In this document: positions 35,130 to 43,982 of the stretch, in pieces
How positions within the stretch are numbered: the first letter of the stretch is position 1
How the letters are laid out: the number at the start of each line of letters is the position of its first letter
Assembly: GCF_009831765.1 (NCBI RefSeq)
Contig: NZ_WSSB01000001.1
Coordinates: 234,180 to 298,179 of the forward strand
Direction of reading: 5' to 3'
Length of the DNA: 64,000 bases
Source of the DNA: Craterilacuibacter sinensis
GTDB lineage: Bacteria; Pseudomonadota; Gammaproteobacteria; Burkholderiales; Chromobacteriaceae
The notes under the pieces: model-generated
Database searches by the model: none
What the model saw: the letters and a program-made list of their open reading frames with translations, nothing else
What the model was told of the DNA's origin: nothing
Translations under genes and position numbers: made by a program

Positions 35130-36061
35130 ACGTGATCCCGTATACGGCGGTGACGTGCCAGCACATTGGCGACCGCCGTCGAAGCCAGTCGTCCCTGTGC
35201 GTCATCCGCGCGGCTGGTCAGCACGATGGGCACGCGCGCGCCCATAACGATGCCGGCGGACGAAGCTGCTGCCAGATAGGTCAGCTGCTTGGCCAGCATA
35301 TTGCCGGAAACGAGATCGGGCACCAGCAGGATGTCCGGTTCGCCCGCCACGCTGGAATGGATGCCCTTGGTGTCGGCGGCAGCATGGGAGATTGCATTGT
35401 CAAAAGCCAGCGGGCCATCCAGCAAGGCGCCGGTGATCTGGCCGCGTTCGGCCATTTTGCACAGGGCGGCAGCATCGATGGTGGAGCGGATTTCCGGGGT
35501 GACGGTTTCTACTGCCGACAAAATGGCCACCTTGGGCTGGCTGATACCCAGCGCATGCGCCAGATCAATGGCGTTCTGGCAGATGTGCAGCTTGGTGGTC
35601 AGATCCGGCTCGATATTGATGGCCGCATCGGTAATGAACAGATAGCGCGGGTAGCTCTCCACCTTCATGATAAAGGTGTGGCTGATACGGCGGTCGGTGC
35701 GTATGCCGGTGCGCCGATCCAGCACTTCATGCATAAATTCGTCGGTATGCAGGCTGCCCTTCATCAGGATATCAGCCTGGCTATTGCGTACCAGTTCGAC
35801 TGCTTTTTCTGCTGCCGCATGGCTGTGCGGCACGTCGATAATCTGCAAATCGCCCAGCTCCAGTTCCATCTCGTCGGCCAGTTTGCGAATCTTGCCTGCC
35901 GGGCCGACCAGAATAGGGGTGGCGATATTGTTGTCAGCCGCTTCGACTGCGCCTTGCAGGGCTTCGCGGCTGCAAGGGTGGGCCACCGCCATCGGTATCG
36001 GGCCATTGCGGTGGGCCTGCGCCATGATGTTGGCGAATGCGTTGTCGTCATGTGTCATCAT
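35126..36061 (-). CDS. Short phosphate acetyl/butyryltransferase
   Basis: A 311-aa member of the PTA/PTB family (catalytic domain only, without the N-terminal domains of long Pta). It converts acyl-CoA + phosphate to acyl phosphate. Landmarks are PMAVAHPCSREALQGAVEA, DILMKGSLHTDEFMHEVL, GPLAFDNAIS and LVPDLVSGNMLAKQL. It may act on acetyl-CoA or a longer acyl-CoA. It sits between fabI and ackA in one operon, an arrangement that I recall from other betaproteobacteria. Confidence 0.9.
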   Translation of the reverse strand: MMTHDDNAFANIMAQAHRNGPIPMAVAHPCSREALQGAVEAADNNIATPILVGPAGKIRKLADEMELELGDLQIIDVPHSHAAAEKAVELVRNSQADILMKGSLHTDEFMHEVLDRRTGIRTDRRISHTFIMKVESYPRYLFITDAAINIEPDLTTKLHICQNAIDLAHALGISQPKVAILSAVETVTPEIRSTIDAAALCKMAERGQITGALLDGPLAFDNAISHAAADTKGIHSSVAGEPDILLVPDLVSGNMLAKQLTYLAAASSAGIVMGARVPIVLTSRADDAQGRLASTAVANVLARHRRIRDHV

Positions 36062-36068
36062 CTACTCC

Positions 36069-36845
36069 TTAGGCCATGATGTTGCAGCCGCCATCGACAT
36101 AGATGGTCTGGCCGGTGAGGGAGCGTGCGCCATCGGATACCAGGAAGGTGCAGGTCGCGCCGACGTCTTCGATATCGACCAGGCGGTGTTGTGGTGCGCG
36201 CTGGGTTGCGTCGTCTATCAAGGCGTCAAAGTGGGCAATGCCGCTGGCCGCGCGGGTTTTTAGCGGGCCTGGCGAGACGGCATGTACGCGTATGCCCTTG
36301 GCGCCCAGTTCATGGGCCATATAGCGGGTGGTGCTTTCCAGTGCCGCCTTGACCGGCCCCATGATGTTGTAGTTTTCGACGACCTTGTCGGCGCCGTGGT
36401 AGCTCATGGTCAGCAAGGTGCCGCCGTTTTTCATCAGCGGTTCGGCGTGTCTGGCCAGTTCGATAAAGGAGTAGCAGGAAACGCGCATTGCCTGCTGGAA
36501 GCCTGGCAGCGAGCAGTCGGTGACGCGGCCGTGCAGATCATCCATCGGGCAGAAGGCGATAGAGTGAATAACGAAGTCCAGTTGCCCCCATTGCTCGGTG
36601 ATCGCCGCGAACAGCGCCTGCATCTGGCCCGGTTCTTCCACATCCAGCGGCATGACCAGACGGGCATCGACCTGATCGGCCAGAGGACGTACATATTTTT
36701 CCGCTTTGGCATTGAGATAGGTAATCGCAAGTTCGGCACCGGCTTCGCGCAGGCTCTTGGCGCAGCCATAGGCGATGCTGTGCTCATTGGCGATGCCGAC
36801 GATCAGGCCTTTCTTGCCGGCCAGAAACTGGTTATTGATGTTCAT
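36069..36845 (-). CDS. fabI: Enoyl-ACP reductase (NADH) FabI
   Basis: A 258-aa short-chain dehydrogenase that performs the last reduction of fatty-acid elongation. Catalytic residues Tyr149, Tyr159 and Lys166 match E. coli Tyr146/Tyr156/Lys163; the NAD-binding GIANEHSIAYG and the C-terminal GQTIYVDGGCNIM are typical. First gene of fabI-pta-ackA, with only 7 bp before the next gene. It is the target of triclosan-type inhibitors in other bacteria. It may be a second enoyl reductase; other copies cannot be assessed here. Confidence 0.94.
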   Translation of the reverse strand: MNINNQFLAGKKGLIVGIANEHSIAYGCAKSLREAGAELAITYLNAKAEKYVRPLADQVDARLVMPLDVEEPGQMQALFAAITEQWGQLDFVIHSIAFCPMDDLHGRVTDCSLPGFQQAMRVSCYSFIELARHAEPLMKNGGTLLTMSYHGADKVVENYNIMGPVKAALESTTRYMAHELGAKGIRVHAVSPGPLKTRAASGIAHFDALIDDATQRAPQHRLVDIEDVGATCTFLVSDGARSLTGQTIYVDGGCNIMA

Positions 36846-36938
36846 GGTTTTCCTTTGTGTGCTGGTGAGGGCGCTATGCTTGCATGCGATTGTTGCCGCT
36901 ATATTGTCGCGGCGTTTTTGTGTTGCCTTGCAATCGGA

Positions 36939-36944
36939 TATAAT
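36939..36944 (+). promoter_or_regulatory. Candidate -10 element for the fmdB-DUF502-aspS operon
   Basis: A perfect TATAAT lies in the otherwise gene-free stretch before fmdB. The -35 (TTTTGT, 17 bp upstream) is weak. It would leave a leader of about 125 bases. Confidence 0.45.
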
Positions 36945-37076
36945 GTCCGGCTAAAACTTCGCTCTTGCTAGCGGGTCGCTTGTTCGGGATGATGTCCATC
37001 ATCTACGGACGAATATCTTTGTTGCGATGCAATATAGTTATTTTGCATCAAGTAGTCGTCGACTCGGGGAAAAAAG

Positions 37077-37316
37077 ATGCCTATTTATGAATACCGTTGC
37101 GAAAAATGTGGCAAACAGCACGAACACTTGCAAAAACTCAGCGATGAGCCCGTTGCTCAGTGCCCGTCGTGCGGTAGTGCCGATTACAGCAAGATGCTGA
37201 CCTGTGCCGGCTTCCAGCTTAAAGGTTCGGGCTGGTACGAGTCCGATTTCAAGAACGGCAGCAAGCCCGCTTCCGCTCATGCCTGTGGTACCGGCGGTTG
37301 TGGCGGTTGTGGCTGA
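37077..37316 (+). CDS. FmdB-family zinc-ribbon protein
   Basis: A 79-aa protein of the FmdB/CxxC_CxxC_SSSS family. Four cysteines form the ribbon: Cys8, Cys11, Cys29 and Cys32. GSGWYESDF follows and the tail ends in a Gly/Cys-rich ACGTGGCGGCG. Function is not established; some homologues are linked to amidase or methylotrophy gene regulation. It is directly followed by DUF502 and aspS, a conserved betaproteobacterial order. Confidence 0.92.
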   Translation: MPIYEYRCEKCGKQHEHLQKLSDEPVAQCPSCGSADYSKMLTCAGFQLKGSGWYESDFKNGSKPASAHACGTGGCGGCG

Positions 37317-37317
37317 G

Positions 37318-37995
37318 ATGAAACATATCAAGCTGACCCTCAGGGCTTATCTTGTCACCGGCATCCTGATCTGGCTGCCGCTGGCGGTGACCTTGTGGGT
37401 GTTGGACATGATAGTCGGCACGCTGGATCAGACTTTGTTGCTGTTGCCTGATGCCTGGCGTCCGTATAGCCTGTTCGGTTTCGATATCCCGGGCTTGGGC
37501 GTGGTGCTGTCGGTACTGGTGCTGCTGGGTACCGGCATGGTGGCTGCCAATGTGCTGGGACAGCGTCTGTTCGATTATTGGGATGCGCTGATGTCGCGCA
37601 TTCCTGTGGTCAAGAGCATCTACAGTAGCGTCAAGCAGGTGAGTGACACCTTGTTTTCCGATACCGGCCAGTCGTTCAAGAAACCCTTGCTGGTTCAGTT
37701 TCCGCATCAGGGTTTGTGGACGGTTGCTTTTCAGACCGGCTCTTTGCCCGATAGCGTCAACCAGTCTCTGGCTGACCTCGGCGACGAATACATAGGCGTG
37801 TATGTGCCGACCATCCCTAACCCGACTTCGGGCTATTTTGTGATGGTGGCCAAGAAAGAGACGCGCGAGCTCGGCATGACTGTCGACGAGGCGCTCAAGT
37901 ACGCAATTTCCATGGGTATGGTGGCGCCGGGCGCGCCCCAACCGGCCGGCAAGAAGCGACAAGCCCCCGGCGCGAACCCCACTTCAACCCTTTAA
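37318..37995 (+). CDS. DUF502 membrane protein
   Basis: A 225-aa inner-membrane protein with two hydrophobic helices near the N-terminus ([18 protein letters not shown] and [18 protein letters not shown]) and a soluble C-terminal domain. The family signature [20 protein letters not shown] is present. Function unknown. The ATG at 37318 lies one base after the fmdB stop; aspS starts 10 bp after this gene. Confidence 0.92.
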   Translation: MKHIKLTLRAYLVTGILIWLPLAVTLWVLDMIVGTLDQTLLLLPDAWRPYSLFGFDIPGLGVVLSVLVLLGTGMVAANVLGQRLFDYWDALMSRIPVVKSIYSSVKQVSDTLFSDTGQSFKKPLLVQFPHQGLWTVAFQTGSLPDSVNQSLADLGDEYIGVYVPTIPNPTSGYFVMVAKKETRELGMTVDEALKYAISMGMVAPGAPQPAGKKRQAPGANPTSTL

Positions 37996-38005
37996 GAAAC
38001 AGAAT

Positions 38006-39811
38006 ATGATGCGAACCGATTACTGCGGACTGATTGATACCAAATATCTGGGCCAGACTGTCACCGTCAAGGGCTGGGCTCACCGTCGTCGTGACCATGG
38101 CGGTGTGATCTTTATCGACTTGCGTGACCGTGAGGGTCTGGTGCAGGTGGTGATCGATCCGGATACCCCGGACGCTTTCGCCACCGCCGACAGCGCGCGT
38201 AACGAGTTTGTGCTGTCCATCACCGGTCTGGTTCGTGCCCGTCCGGAAGGCACTGCCAACAGCAAGATGATCTCTGGTGAAATCGAAATCCTGGCCAAGG
38301 AAATCGAAATCCTCAACACCGCCACTACGCCGCCGTTCCAGATCGACGACGAGAACATCTCCGAGAACGTGCGTCTGCTCAATCGTGTCATCGACCTGCG
38401 CCGTGCGCCGATGCAGAAAAACCTGCGCATGCGCTACCGCGTGGCGATGGGCGTGCGCCAGTATCTGGACGCGCAGGGCTTTATCGATATCGAAACCCCG
38501 ATGCTGACCCGCAGCACGCCGGAAGGTGCCCGTGACTATCTGGTGCCTAGCCGCGTGCATCCGGGCGAATTCTTTGCCCTGCCGCAATCGCCACAGCTGT
38601 TCAAGCAGCTATTGATGGTGGCCGGTTTCGACCGTTACTACCAGATCGTCAAGTGCTTCCGCGACGAAGACCTGCGCGCCGACCGTCAGCCTGAATTTAC
38701 CCAGATTGATATCGAAACGTCTTTCCTCGATGAAAACCAGATCATGGATATCACCGAGAGCATGGCACGCCAGATCTTCAACGACGTGCTGGGTGTGGAG
38801 CTGGGTGATTTCCCGCGCATGACTTACGCCGACGCGATGTTCTACTACGGTTCGGACAAGCCGGATATGCGCGTGGACCTCAAGTTCACCGAACTGACCG
38901 ACCTGATGAAGACTGAAGAATTCAAGGTGTTCCGTGGCGCTGCCGACATGGCCAATGGCCGTGTGGTTGCCCTGCGTGTGCCGGGTGGTGCTTCGATCTC
39001 GCGCAAGGAAATCGACGAGTACACCAAGTTCGCCTCCATCTATGGTGCCAAGGGTCTGGCCTATATCAAGGTCAATGACAAGACCCAGATCACCAATGAC
39101 GAAACCAGCGGCCTGCAGTCGCCTATCGTCAAGTTCCTGTCGGTGCCTGCGCTGGAAGAAATTATGGCACGCACTGGTGCCGACAACGGCGACATTATCT
39201 TCTTTGGCGCCGACAAGGCCAAGGTAGTGAACGAAGCCATCGGCGCGCTGCGTATCAAGATCGGTCACGAGCGTGGCGAGGCCGGAGGTTTCTTCGTGCG
39301 CGAATGGCGTCCGCTGTGGGTGGTGGATTTCCCGATGTTCGAGCACGACGAAGAGGCCGATCGCTGGGTGGCCGTGCATCACCCGTTCACCGCACCCAAG
39401 CCGGGGCATGAGGATCTGCTGGAAAGCAATCCTGCGGCCTGCATCGCCCGTGCCTACGACATGGTGGTCAATGGTTGGGAGCTCGGTGGCGGTTCCATCC
39501 GTATCCATCAGGCATCTGTGCAGGAGAAGGTATTTTCCGCGCTCAAGATCAGCCCGGAAGAGCAGCAGAACAAGTTCGGCTTCCTGCTGGACAACCTGAA
39601 GTTCGGCGCGCCGCCGCACGGTGGTCTGGCCTTCGGTCTGGACCGTCTGGTGACGCTGATGGCGGGTGCCGAGTCTATCCGTGACGTAATCGCCTTCCCG
39701 AAGACCCAGCGCGCCCAGTGCCTGCTGACCAATGCACCTAATCATGTCGACGAGAAGCAGCTCAAGGAGCTGAACCTGCGTCTGCGCCAGAAGGCCGAGC
39801 CAGCCGCTTAA
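38006..39811 (+). CDS. aspS: Aspartyl-tRNA synthetase
   Basis: A 601-aa class II synthetase. The N-terminal OB fold reads the anticodon ([20 protein letters not shown]); motif 2 is in [19 protein letters not shown], and motif 3 is [14 protein letters not shown]. The bacterial GAD insertion is present. If the strain lacks asparaginyl-tRNA synthetase the enzyme may be non-discriminating; this cannot be settled here. Two ATGs in tandem (38006, 38009) are possible starts. Confidence 0.97.
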   Translation: MMRTDYCGLIDTKYLGQTVTVKGWAHRRRDHGGVIFIDLRDREGLVQVVIDPDTPDAFATADSARNEFVLSITGLVRARPEGTANSKMISGEIEILAKEIEILNTATTPPFQIDDENISENVRLLNRVIDLRRAPMQKNLRMRYRVAMGVRQYLDAQGFIDIETPMLTRSTPEGARDYLVPSRVHPGEFFALPQSPQLFKQLLMVAGFDRYYQIVKCFRDEDLRADRQPEFTQIDIETSFLDENQIMDITESMARQIFNDVLGVELGDFPRMTYADAMFYYGSDKPDMRVDLKFTELTDLMKTEEFKVFRGAADMANGRVVALRVPGGASISRKEIDEYTKFASIYGAKGLAYIKVNDKTQITNDETSGLQSPIVKFLSVPALEEIMARTGADNGDIIFFGADKAKVVNEAIGALRIKIGHERGEAGGFFVREWRPLWVVDFPMFEHDEEADRWVAVHHPFTAPKPGHEDLLESNPAACIARAYDMVVNGWELGGGSIRIHQASVQEKVFSALKISPEEQQNKFGFLLDNLKFGAPPHGGLAFGLDRLVTLMAGAESIRDVIAFPKTQRAQCLLTNAPNHVDEKQLKELNLRLRQKAEPAA

Positions 39812-39832
39812 ATCGAGGCTGTGCAGATAGAG

Positions 39833-39858
39833 AAGGGTGCCTAACGGCACCCTTTTTT
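39833..39858 (+). terminator. Terminator after aspS
   Basis: Stem AAGGGTGCC/GGCACCCTT, loop TAAC, then a T run. Confidence 0.92.
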
Positions 39859-40229
39859 ATGTCGTATCTTGTCAGCGTATGTCGATGCAAGCACGCATGT
39901 CCGGTGCCATGCGTTTAGGCGGTACTTTGTTTTTCCATACAAGGACGATGTGTCATGGCCGTGCTTGCCGGCAAGCAAGTTTTCGCTGGTGAAAAAACTT
40001 TTCAGCTGTTCTGGGGGAGGGGGGCTCTTTCCTGATTGGCCGTTCGGGCGTGGTGCAGCATCAGGTGGTCAATAACCTTGCAGCTGGGGTGCAATGCGGA
40101 TGAAATGCTAGGCATGATAGATGCCCTGCAGCGAGGGTGTAGCCGGGTATTGGGCTCGGAATGCCAAGGGTTTGTAAGTCGTTGCCAAATCATGCTGCGT
40201 GGGGAAGCTCCCCACGCGATCTGACCATT
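39859..40229. other. Gene-free region between aspS and oxyR
   Basis: About 370 bases with no supported gene. The only clear structure is a hairpin near oxyR (GCGTGGGGA at 40197-40205 with TCCCCACGC at 40209-40217, loop AGC). It has no T run on either strand, so it is not a standard terminator, though it may stabilise the oxyR mRNA 3' end. Confidence 0.5.
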
Positions 40230-41156
40230 TTAAGGGGATTCCAGCATGCTGACGTTTTCCAGGCCACAGCGGAAGATGGCCTGTTGCAGTGCGTCCAGTG
40301 CCTGTTTGCGGAAAAATTGCTTGCGTGCCACCAGTAGAACGCGGCGGGTCGGTGCCGGCAGCGCAAATGGAATGATGGACAATAAACCTTCGTCGGCAGC
40401 GGATACCGAGGTGGCTGGCAATACGGTGATGCCCATGCCGCTGGCGACCATATGGCGTATGGTATTGAGCGAGCTACCCTGTACGGCACTGGCCAGCCCG
40501 CCCGCCTGACTCTGGCGCACAGCCAGCTCGCTACAGCTTTGCAAAACCTGATCACGGAAGCAGTTGCCGGCAGACAAAAGCAATACACTTTCGTGTGACA
40601 GCTCGTCGGCATTGATATGCTTGCGCTTTTCCCACGGGTGACCCTTGGGCGTGGCAACGACAAAGGCCTCGTCATAGAGTGGCCATGCCTGGGTGCCGGG
40701 CTCGTCAAACGGGTCGGCAACGATAATGGCGTCAACTTCGCCGCGCTTGAGCATTTCGGCCAGTCGCGCGGTATAGTTTTCCTCCAGAATGAGCGGCATG
40801 TCGGGTGCCAGAATACGCAGCGCCGGAATCAGTTTGGGCAGCAAATACGGGCTGATGGTAAAGATGACGCCCAGTTTCAACGGGCCTGCCAGTTCGTTCT
40901 GGTGTTCGCCTGCCAGATGTTTCAGCGTTTCGGCTTCTTCCAGTACGCGCCTTGCCTGTTCAACGACCCGCTCGCCTATTTCGGTGACCGCGACTTCCTG
41001 TCCGCCGCGCTCGAAGAGCGTGACCGACAGCTCGTCTTCCAGTTTCTTGATGGCAATGGAGAGGGTGGGCTGGCTGACAAAGCAGGTTTGGGCGGCGCGC
41101 CCGAAATGGCGCTCGCGTGCAACCGCCACGATATAACGAAGTTCAGTTAGCGTCAT
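40230..41156 (-). CDS. oxyR: Hydrogen-peroxide-sensing regulator OxyR
   Basis: A 308-aa LysR-family regulator. The HTH is at the N-terminus (FGRAAQTCFVSQPTLSIAIKK). The redox pair Cys199 and Cys208 (GNCFRDQVLQSC) has exactly the E. coli numbering, so peroxide sensing by disulfide formation is expected. It follows minE on the same strand, as in Neisseria, where oxyR and min genes are linked. About 97 bases separate the two, with two small hairpins and no obvious promoter. Confidence 0.96.
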   Translation of the reverse strand: MTLTELRYIVAVARERHFGRAAQTCFVSQPTLSIAIKKLEDELSVTLFERGGQEVAVTEIGERVVEQARRVLEEAETLKHLAGEHQNELAGPLKLGVIFTISPYLLPKLIPALRILAPDMPLILEENYTARLAEMLKRGEVDAIIVADPFDEPGTQAWPLYDEAFVVATPKGHPWEKRKHINADELSHESVLLLSAGNCFRDQVLQSCSELAVRQSQAGGLASAVQGSSLNTIRHMVASGMGITVLPATSVSAADEGLLSIIPFALPAPTRRVLLVARKQFFRKQALDALQQAIFRCGLENVSMLESP

Positions 41157-41253
41157 ACAAAAGAGTCAATTACGCCTGAGGCGTGCCTCGCAGGGCGGGC
41201 GAAAGGAAGGGCGTACCCATGCGCTTAGGCATGGGCAGCAAGCCTTGTCTGTT

Positions 41254-41511
41254 TTAGCGGTTTTTTTCCGGCAACACGATGTTGACTTCCAGTACTTCAA
41301 AGTTGTCCTGACGTTCCAGTTGAACCTTGATGTCATCCTGGTTGACGGCAACGTACTTCGAAATGACCTCCATCAATTCACGCTGCAAGGCCGGCAGATA
41401 ATCCGGTGCGCTACGACCGCCGCGTTCGTGAGCAAGGATGATCTGCAGGCGCTCGCGTGCAATGGTAGCTGTTTTCTGGCGCTTGCCAAAAATCATATCA
41501 ATCAGCGACAT
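41254..41511 (-). CDS. minE: Cell-division topological specificity factor MinE
   Basis: An 85-aa protein that stimulates MinD ATPase and restricts MinCD to the poles. It has the N-terminal amphipathic membrane-targeting [10 protein letters not shown], the anti-MinCD segment [16 protein letters not shown], and the dimerisation C-domain. Three bases separate it from minD. Confidence 0.97.
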   Translation of the reverse strand: MSLIDMIFGKRQKTATIARERLQIILAHERGGRSAPDYLPALQRELMEVISKYVAVNQDDIKVQLERQDNFEVLEVNIVLPEKNR

Positions 41512-41514
41512 CCA

Positions 41515-42327
41515 TTAACCTCCGAACAGGCGTTTGAGTAGACCGACCTTGGGGGGCTCGATAAAGCGCATCGGGCAACTCTCACCCAAAAAGCGCGACA
41601 CTACATCGGTGTAGGCTTCGGCAGCATCGCTGCCTTTCATATGAATGGCGGGAGTGCCCGAGTTGGATGCCTGCAGTACGCTTTGTGACTCGGGAATCGC
41701 CCCAATCAGCGGTACACGCAGAATCTCTTTTACATCATCCACCGACAGCATTTCGCCTTTCTCCACTCGGGAAGGCGAGTAGCGGGTAATCAGCAAGTGC
41801 TCTTTGACCGGCTCGCGCCCTTCGACAGCGCGCTTGGATTTGGATGACAAAATGCCGAGGATACGGTCCGAGTCGCGTACCGACGAGACTTCAGGGTTGG
41901 TCACGATAATGGCTTCATCGGCAAAATAGAGTGCCATCAGTGCACCGCGTTCGATGCCGGCGGGAGAGTCGCATACGATGTACTCAAAACCCATGTCGGC
42001 CAGATCCTTCAGTACGCGTTCTACGCCTTCTTCCGATAGCGCATCCTTATCGCGTGTCTGTGACGCCGGCAATACGTACAGATTGTCGCAGTTCTTGTCC
42101 TTGATCAGTGCCTGATTGAGGCTGGCCTCGTTATTCACCACATTGATCAGGTCGTAGACCACGCGCCGTTCGCAGCCCATGATCAGATCCAGATTGCGCA
42201 GGCCGACATCGAAGTCGATGACAGCAGTTTTATGGCCGCGCAAGGCAAGGCCGGAGGCGAAGCTGGCGCTGGTGGTGGTCTTGCCTACGCCACCCTTACC
42301 TGAGGTCACAACAATAATCTTTGCCAC
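41515..42327 (-). CDS. minD: Septum-site ATPase MinD
   Basis: A 270-aa ParA/MinD ATPase that carries MinC to the membrane. Deviant Walker A SGKGGVGKTTT at about residues 9-19, switch region CDSPAGIE, and the C-terminal membrane-targeting amphipathic helix VGLLKRLFGG. The start is GTG at 42327 (VAKIIVVTSGKGG), matching the E. coli MARIIVVTSGKGG and preceded by AAGGGA. A longer upstream frame from 42363 would overlap minC and is rejected. Confidence 0.95.
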   Translation of the reverse strand: MAKIIVVTSGKGGVGKTTTSASFASGLALRGHKTAVIDFDVGLRNLDLIMGCERRVVYDLINVVNNEASLNQALIKDKNCDNLYVLPASQTRDKDALSEEGVERVLKDLADMGFEYIVCDSPAGIERGALMALYFADEAIIVTNPEVSSVRDSDRILGILSSKSKRAVEGREPVKEHLLITRYSPSRVEKGEMLSVDDVKEILRVPLIGAIPESQSVLQASNSGTPAIHMKGSDAAEAYTDVVSRFLGESCPMRFIEPPKVGLLKRLFGG

Positions 42328-42359
42328 GTCTATATCCCTTGATGAAGATGGTCGGCCAG

Positions 42360-43058
42360 TCATTCGCCAATGGCGGTGATGACGAGGCGTTCGTTTTCCA
42401 GATAAATCTGTGTCGGCTTGCCCTGGATCGAAGTAGGTAGTGCCTGTTCTATGGTGCGGTATACGCCGGCGATGGAGACCAGTTCAGCCTCCATGGCATG
42501 GACAAAAATGCGAGCCTGCGTATTGCCGTGAGCACCGGCCAATGCCCGGCCGCGCAAGGGGGCGTAGACATGGATATGGCCATCGGCAATCACTTCGGCA
42601 CCCGCGCTGACCATGGCCAGCACAATCAGATCGCCATCCTTGGCATAGATTTGCTGACCGGCGCGCACCGGCTTGTCGATGATCATGGTTTGGCGCAGCG
42701 CCATTTGCGCAGGCTCGATATTTGCTTGAGCCTGGGGGCGGCTTGGTGTGCCTGATGCCGTATAGGCCAGGTGGTGCTGTCGGGCGAGTGCTTCCAGCGC
42801 CGGATCAGGATGGCGCAGGGCGACAATGCGGATGCCGCGCTTGATGCAGCTGGCCAGTACGGTGGCCAGATCAAGCCCGGCTGGCTCTGTCAGCAGCTCA
42901 AGATCAAGTACAAAAGCCTCATGTTGATCGGTGAAGCGCTGGCCAAAACGATGGTCCAGTTCGGCTTCTATCTGCACAGGATCGGAGCTGCGCAGTTGAA
43001 GTGCCAGCAAATCCAGGCTGGCGGACTTTATTTCGAGAGGAGTGGCCGTCTGGCTCAT
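42360..43058 (-). CDS. minC: Septum-site inhibitor MinC
   Basis: A 232-aa FtsZ antagonist. The N-terminal FtsZ-inhibiting domain is followed by the C-terminal right-handed beta-helix ([44 protein letters not shown]) that binds MinD and the septum. The start is placed at the ATG at 43058. Upstream in-frame codons overlap the predicted transcription start (about 43091), although an ATG at 43079 remains possible. First gene of the min operon. Confidence 0.93.
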   Translation of the reverse strand: MSQTATPLEIKSASLDLLALQLRSSDPVQIEAELDHRFGQRFTDQHEAFVLDLELLTEPAGLDLATVLASCIKRGIRIVALRHPDPALEALARQHHLAYTASGTPSRPQAQANIEPAQMALRQTMIIDKPVRAGQQIYAKDGDLIVLAMVSAGAEVIADGHIHVYAPLRGRALAGAHGNTQARIFVHAMEAELVSIAGVYRTIEQALPTSIQGKPTQIYLENERLVITAIGE

Positions 43059-43097
43059 TGTGGTGTCTTGAGTCTGCATAGATTTAATCAATTGCAG

Positions 43098-43126
43098 AGT
43101 GTAAATCTTTGATAGCAGTCTTTCAA
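43098..43126 (-). promoter_or_regulatory. min operon promoter
   Basis: On the minus strand TTGAAA (43121-43126), 17-bp spacer, TACACT (43098-43103). It predicts a start near 43091. Confidence 0.6.
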
Positions 43127-43237
43127 CGCGTATGGACTGGCAATATGTTGTTTTGTTGATTTGTTGTTGTGAAATTGACAGGTGTTGTACAAATGCATCG
43201 AAAGTAAGGGTATGAAATGGCGCGGCGCAACATTCCC

Positions 43238-43266
43238 TTGACCGGGTGCAAGTGCCTGACTAATAT
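43238..43266 (+). promoter_or_regulatory. Phasin promoter
   Basis: TTGACC (43238-43243), a 17-bp spacer and TAATAT (43261-43266). It predicts a start near 43273, exactly at a palindrome. Confidence 0.7.
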
Positions 43267-43272
43267 CCACAT

Positions 43273-43287
43273 TGTTGCAGCGCAACA
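43273..43287. promoter_or_regulatory. Palindromic operator at the phasin transcription start
   Basis: TGTTGC-AGC-GCAACA, perfect 6-bp arms. The half-site GCGCAACAT recurs upstream around 43225-43234. PhaR, the repressor of phasin genes, is known to bind GCA-rich sites near phaP promoters, so this is a plausible PhaR site (inference). Confidence 0.5.
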
Positions 43288-43352
43288 TCGGTTTGGCGCT
43301 GATGGGTTTGGTGCTGTTGTGATCTGAAATTTTTGTGAAAGAGGAGTCTCGC

Positions 43353-43916
43353 ATGTTTACCAATGCACAAGATTTTGCAGCCTTCGGTCAGGCCAATCTC
43401 GATAAGGCAGTTCGCCTGTCTTCCATCGTTTTGTCCGGCACCGAGCGCATGGCCAGCCTGCAGCTTGAATTGTCGCGCAAGCTGCTGAACGATAACGCCC
43501 AGGCCGTCAAGGCGCTGACCGAGATCAAGGATCCAAAGGCATTTGCCGAGTATCAGTCCAGCCAGGCGCAGCCGGCTATTGATCAAAGCTTGAATGTGGC
43601 GCGCAATCTGTATGATGCCGCTGTGCAGACCCAGAATGAACTGGCTGCCTTCTTTGAAGACCATGTCTCCGAGTCGAACCAGGCGGTACTGACTTCGCTG
43701 GACAAACTGAGCAAGAATGCACCTGCCGGCTCCGATGTTGCTGTCAATGCACTCAAGACGCTGATTACCACATCGAGCGCTGCTTTTGATAATGTGTCGA
43801 AGACCGCGAAAAAAATGGGTAGCGATTTTGCCGAGGCTAGCGCAGAAGCTGCGGCGAACACTGCCAAGGCTACCGGTGCAGCTGTTTCGCGCAAAAAGCC
43901 GGGCGCTGCTGCCTGA
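43353..43916 (+). CDS. phaP: Phasin family protein
   Basis: A 187-aa helical, alanine-rich protein with no signal peptide, of the betaproteobacterial phasin family (FTNAQDFAAFGQANLDKAVRLSSIVLSG at the start, and an Ala/Lys-rich tail). Phasins coat polyhydroxyalkanoate granules. No PHA synthase gene is present in the window, so PHA storage by the host is inferred. AGAGGAG precedes the ATG at 43353. Confidence 0.92.
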   Translation: MFTNAQDFAAFGQANLDKAVRLSSIVLSGTERMASLQLELSRKLLNDNAQAVKALTEIKDPKAFAEYQSSQAQPAIDQSLNVARNLYDAAVQTQNELAAFFEDHVSESNQAVLTSLDKLSKNAPAGSDVAVNALKTLITTSSAAFDNVSKTAKKMGSDFAEASAEAAANTAKATGAAVSRKKPGAAA

Positions 43917-43940
43917 TCTGAATTGTTGTTCTGCTATATG

Positions 43941-43968
43941 AAAACGGCCCTTTGGGGCCGTTTTGCCG
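43941..43968 (+). terminator. Terminator after the phasin gene
   Basis: Stem AAAACGGCCC/GGGCCGTTTT with loop TTTG. A T run follows within a few bases. Confidence 0.88.
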
Positions 43969-43982
43969 TTTTTACCGGCTGT

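Noticed and set aside
40197-40217. Strong hairpin near the end of oxyR as a terminator
   Set aside because: There is no T run on either strand, so I list it only as a structure in the gap.
42328-42363. Longer MinD N-terminus from 42363
   Set aside because: It would overlap minC; the GTG at 42327 has a ribosome-binding site and matches the family start.
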